In this document: piece by piece, positions 60,776 through 64,000 of the stretch
Numbering within the stretch: the first letter of the stretch is position 1
How the letters are laid out: every line of letters starts with the position of its first letter
Source: Butyricicoccus_A sp963588905
GTDB taxonomy: Bacteria; Bacillota; Clostridia; Oscillospirales; Butyricicoccaceae
Reading direction: 5' to 3'
Assembly: GCA_963588905.1 (NCBI GenBank)
Contig: CAVAJF010000004.1
Span: 1-64,000 of the forward strand
DNA length: 64,000 nt
The notes under the pieces: generated by a model
What the model saw: the letters and a program-made list of their open reading frames with translations, nothing else
What the model was told of the DNA's origin: nothing
Databases searched by the model: none
Made by a program: the position numbers and the translations under genes

Positions 60776-62389
60776 CTATTTCTTTTTCTCTATCATCCAT
60801 GTCGGAAGCACGGGAATCAGCGGAAATGCCGCCAAAAGCAGGTAGACATACCGCACACCGAAGGCAACCGGTGCCGCCAACATCAACGTTATCCACAGCA
60901 ATGCGCCGGGCGCAAGAACGAGTGCCCAGGTATAGGCTCTGCGCCGCAGCAGCAGCGCCAAGCACAGCAGCCACAACGCAAACAGCGTGCCGATACTCAT
61001 ATGCCATTGCAGGCTTCCCTGTATCGTGCTGAGCACCGTGCCTCCCGGCAAGCGCTGCAAAACATCAACGGTATGCAGTCCATATCCATCCCACTCGTCT
61101 CCCGTAGAGATACCGGATACCAAATCGCCATAGCTGTTGCGCGATCCGATTTTCCAGTACCCAAAGGTTTCCAGACAATACGCTTTGATATAAGCCGGAA
61201 AATTTTTTACACACATGGTTCCCCAGCACTTGAGCAGATGAACCGTGTTTTGTTTTAAATAATAATTATCGAAATGACCGTAATCCCATTTGATGGAGTC
61301 TACCAAGCATGGGGTATATACTCGCCGGTATTCCTCCTCCGGCAGCAACGTCGTCACCGCTTCTCGCTCCGTGTCGTTCATCTCTCCGTCGTGTGTGACA
61401 ACATACGCCATCTGCTGGATGGGCACACCGAGCGACTCCACAACCGAATCCTTTTCCACACCGCAGGCGGTATAGATCGGGCCTGTGACAATACACGAAA
61501 CGACGATGACACTCAGTGTCGCCAGACACACGCGTTTTGCCTGCTTGCGATAGACAATCAGCAGCAAAACCAGCAGACCCGCCGCGATATACAGTCCATT
61601 ATTCCGAAAAAAGATCGTGCCGAGCAGCAGCAACACCCACTTTGCCAAAAATGCCTTGCTTTGAAGCATCTGCCCCTGCGACTGTGCCGCATCCACGAGC
61701 TGCATCGTCAGCAGCAGCAAAAATACGGTAAACAGCGGATCCTTCCACATGACAACCGCATTCATGGCAAACGTCTGCGGGATCACAAAAAACAGCAGCG
61801 ATGCAATGACATACCAGCGTCTGACTCCCTTGCTGTCCAGCCAAGTCAGAAAATACGCATAGGCCGCCGCTATCAGCAGATACTGTGTCAGCGAATAGAG
61901 AAAGACACCGACCATCAAGCTGCCGACCGCCGCGCCGATCTTGATGAAAATCGCCACGAACAGCGTGTACACAACAGGGAAATGGTTCGAGATTGCCGCA
62001 TCTCCCAACGCCTGCTGAATGGAGCTAAACGAATCTCCGAGCACAGACCCCGGAAAATCCTTGAGAAAGAACGGCAGCCAGCACAGACACAAGACAGCAA
62101 AACATACAAGAAACAATTTTTTGTTCCACACTTTGCGCTGCGCCGGTCGGGCAATGGCATCGTACAGCCTGTCCAGCACGAGCAGCAGCGCAAACGCGCC
62201 AACCGCCGCCAGAGCGAACACCGCCAGATCTGACCACGCAAAATCATCAAAGGTATTTTGCGTATAGCTGGCGTGTACATCCCCGCTAAAATGAATTTTT
62301 CGGCCGAGACTGATCATTGCGCCGAACATCAGTGCCGCCACAAAAAACGGCCACAGCATCTTTTTCTGCTTTGTCTGTTGCATCTGCAT
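60776..62389 (-). CDS. large polytopic membrane protein (DUF6020-like), copy 1
   Basis: A 537-residue protein with about 12-13 helices and an extracellular loop between residues about 310 and 430. The segment LPFFLKDFPGSVLGDSFSSI and AVVMWKDPLFTVFLLLL resemble GT-C-fold glycosyltransferases of the DUF6020 group. The starting ATG at 62389 has AGAAGG 13 bases upstream; the GTG at 62401 is too near it. A near-identical copy lies just upstream, so this is a recent tandem duplication. Function is unknown; wall glycan assembly is a guess. Confidence 0.75.
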   Translation of the reverse strand: MQMQQTKQKKMLWPFFVAALMFGAMISLGRKIHFSGDVHASYTQNTFDDFAWSDLAVFALAAVGAFALLLVLDRLYDAIARPAQRKVWNKKLFLVCFAVLCLCWLPFFLKDFPGSVLGDSFSSIQQALGDAAISNHFPVVYTLFVAIFIKIGAAVGSLMVGVFLYSLTQYLLIAAAYAYFLTWLDSKGVRRWYVIASLLFFVIPQTFAMNAVVMWKDPLFTVFLLLLTMQLVDAAQSQGQMLQSKAFLAKWVLLLLGTIFFRNNGLYIAAGLLVLLLIVYRKQAKRVCLATLSVIVVSCIVTGPIYTACGVEKDSVVESLGVPIQQMAYVVTHDGEMNDTEREAVTTLLPEEEYRRVYTPCLVDSIKWDYGHFDNYYLKQNTVHLLKCWGTMCVKNFPAYIKAYCLETFGYWKIGSRNSYGDLVSGISTGDEWDGYGLHTVDVLQRLPGGTVLSTIQGSLQWHMSIGTLFALWLLCLALLLRRRAYTWALVLAPGALLWITLMLAAPVAFGVRYVYLLLAAFPLIPVLPTWMIEKKK

Positions 62390-62411
62390 ATCGGAAATCA
62401 CGCCTTCTTTT

Positions 62412-64000
62412 TCAATCGGTTTTTGTCCACATCGGGAGCAGCGGAATCAGCGGAAATGCCACCAAAAGCAGGTAAACATATCGCATACTAAAGGCAACCG
62501 GTGCTGCCAGCATCAAAGTAATCCATAAAAAGGCTCCCGGTGCCAGAACCAGTGCCAGCTGATACGCCCTGCGCCGCAGCAGCAATGCCAAACACAGCAG
62601 CCACAACGCAAACAGCGTACCCGCACTGAAATGGAACTGCAGTGCCGTCTGGATGCGTTCGAGTACAGCACCTCCCGGCAGCTTTTGCAGCACATTGATG
62701 GTGTACAAATCGTATCCATAGACATTTTCTATGATGCCTTCCATCATATCGCCATTGCTGTTGCGCGCGCCAATTTTCCAGTAGCCAAAGGTCTCCAGAC
62801 AGTACGCCTTGACATAGGCAGGAAAATTCTTCATGCCTATTGTCGCCCAGTTTTTGAGCACCTCACCGGTCTGGGTATCCAGATAATAGCGGTCAAAATA
62901 ATCATAGTCCCACTTGATGGTATCTACAATGCACGGTGTATAGACCCGCTTGTATTCCTCAATCGGCATGAGCTTTGTCACGCACGCATATTCCGTGTCG
63001 TTCATCTCACCGCCATACACTGCCACATATGCCATCTGCTGGAGCGGAACGCCCACGGACTCTACCACCGAGTCCTTCTCAATCCGCAGTGCGTCATAAA
63101 CCGGACCCACAATGATGCGCGCGGCAACCATAACGCACAGTGTGGCAATGAGCACGCGCTTTGCCTGCTTGCGATAGGCAAACAGCAACAAAACGAACAA
63201 TCCCGCGACAATATAGATTCCATTGTTGCGGAAGAAAATCGTGCCGAGCAGCAAGAGCACCCATTTGACCACAAATTTTTTGTCTTGGAACATGGCCCCG
63301 CGCGACTGCACGGCGTCAAACAGCATCATAGTGAGAAACAGCAAAAACGCCGTAAACAGCGGATCTTTCCACATAATCACCGCATACATTGCAAACGACT
63401 GCGGAATCGCAAAAAACGCCAAACACAGCACGACATACCACCGACGCACGCCCTTGCTGTCCAGCCAAGTCAAAAAGCGCGCATACACCGCCGCCATCAA
63501 CACAAATTGTGTCAGAGAGTACAAAAAGACGCCGAGCATAATGCTGCCAAACGCAGCGCCAATCCGCAAAAAGATCGCCACAAACAGCGTGTAAAACACC
63601 AAAAAGTGATTGCCAATGCGCTTGACGCCCAAGCCCTGATTGACCGAATGGAAGGAATCTCCCACGACAGTGCCCGGAAAATCCTTGAGGAAAAACGGCA
63701 GCCAGCACAGGCACAGGACAACAAAACACACGAGAAACAGCTTTTTGTTAAACGCCTTGTTGTCCGCCGGTCGGGCAATGGTATCGTACAGCTTATCCAG
63801 GACAAGCAGCAGGGCAAACGTTCCCACTGCTGCCAGGGCAAACACCACCAAATCCGTCCACACAAAGTCATCAAACGTATTCGCCGTGTAGCTCAGGTGG
63901 ACATTTCCGGCAAAGTGAATCTTTCGCCCCAGACTAATCATCGCGCCGAACATCAGCGCCGCAACGATCAGCGGCCACAGGCTTTTTTTCTGTGTCTGCT
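62412..64000 (-). CDS. large polytopic membrane protein (DUF6020-like), copy 2, cut by window edge
   Basis: A 5'-truncated paralogue of the preceding gene. The frame is open to the end of the window, and the last visible codons (QTQKKSLWPLIVAALMFG) match residues near the start of copy 1, so only a few residues are missing. Both copies share loop motifs such as FPAYVKAYCLETFGYWKIGARNS in their first part. It ends 23 bp before copy 1 starts, so the two are probably cotranscribed with ftsY. Confidence 0.75.
   Translation of the reverse strand, partial: QTQKKSLWPLIVAALMFGAMISLGRKIHFAGNVHLSYTANTFDDFVWTDLVVFALAAVGTFALLLVLDKLYDTIARPADNKAFNKKLFLVCFVVLCLCWLPFFLKDFPGTVVGDSFHSVNQGLGVKRIGNHFLVFYTLFVAIFLRIGAAFGSIMLGVFLYSLTQFVLMAAVYARFLTWLDSKGVRRWYVVLCLAFFAIPQSFAMYAVIMWKDPLFTAFLLFLTMMLFDAVQSRGAMFQDKKFVVKWVLLLLGTIFFRNNGIYIVAGLFVLLLFAYRKQAKRVLIATLCVMVAARIIVGPVYDALRIEKDSVVESVGVPLQQMAYVAVYGGEMNDTEYACVTKLMPIEEYKRVYTPCIVDTIKWDYDYFDRYYLDTQTGEVLKNWATIGMKNFPAYVKAYCLETFGYWKIGARNSNGDMMEGIIENVYGYDLYTINVLQKLPGGAVLERIQTALQFHFSAGTLFALWLLCLALLLRRRAYQLALVLAPGAFLWITLMLAAPVAFSMRYVYLLLVAFPLIPLLPMWTKTD

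Overview
The window reads as the chromosome of a low-oxygen, spore-forming Clostridia-type Firmicute, probably a gut Oscillospirales/Butyricicoccus-like organism. This is inferred from spoVT and both dipicolinate synthase genes, SLH anchoring, strong Gram-positive ribosome binding sites, many TATAAT/TTGACA promoters and Clostridia-style protein families. No 16S is present, so the placement is an inference.

Layout. 1-269: three tandem sigma-A promoters firing left out of the window, as before an rRNA operon. 270-1542: luxS and mtnN, two activated-methyl-cycle genes, diverging from one overlapping promoter pair. 1557-4826: small membrane proteins, an orphan sugar-binding lipoprotein and a GIY-YIG protein. 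4884-6296: an NCS2 purine permease. 6444-22664: about 16 kb on the minus strand for a selenium-dependent molybdenum hydroxylase. One run is selD-yedF-csd-DUF3343-xdhC-yqeC-yqeB-xdh(FAD, 2Fe-2S, Mo)-mocA. The second is modE-like-moeA-like-moaC-moaA-MOSC/mog-modA-modB-modC. Together they provide molybdate uptake, cofactor synthesis and cytidylylation, selenium activation and delivery, and the three-subunit hydroxylase; the adjacent permease suggests a purine substrate. 23275-28722: a sodium:solute symporter with a PocR/AraC regulator, and a UroD-like enzyme with a divergent AraC regulator.

29068-39916 is a 10.8-kb integrated element inserted in the 3' half of the initiator tRNA-fMet gene, bounded by 49-bp direct repeats. 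It has a tyrosine integrase with an extra helix-turn-helix insert, two regulatory switch regions, dinD, an initiator gene with internal iterons, a membrane-anchored helix-turn-helix protein beside helically phased DNA repeats, a decayed primase/helicase module, and a gene-poor left arm packed with short palindromes. I see no relaxase, conjugation or capsid genes. This element holds the least explained material in the window.

40079-64000 is core chromosome: spoVT, a Rob-like regulator, a C_GCAxxG_C_C protein, an acetyltransferase, an SLH-anchored glycerophosphodiesterase, argF, dipicolinate synthase, a type II topoisomerase pair, rpsU, and the leuS-rsfS-LCP-yqeK-nadD-yhbY-rdgB-rph-ftsY run. 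It ends in two tandem copies of a large polytopic membrane protein, the second cut by the window edge.
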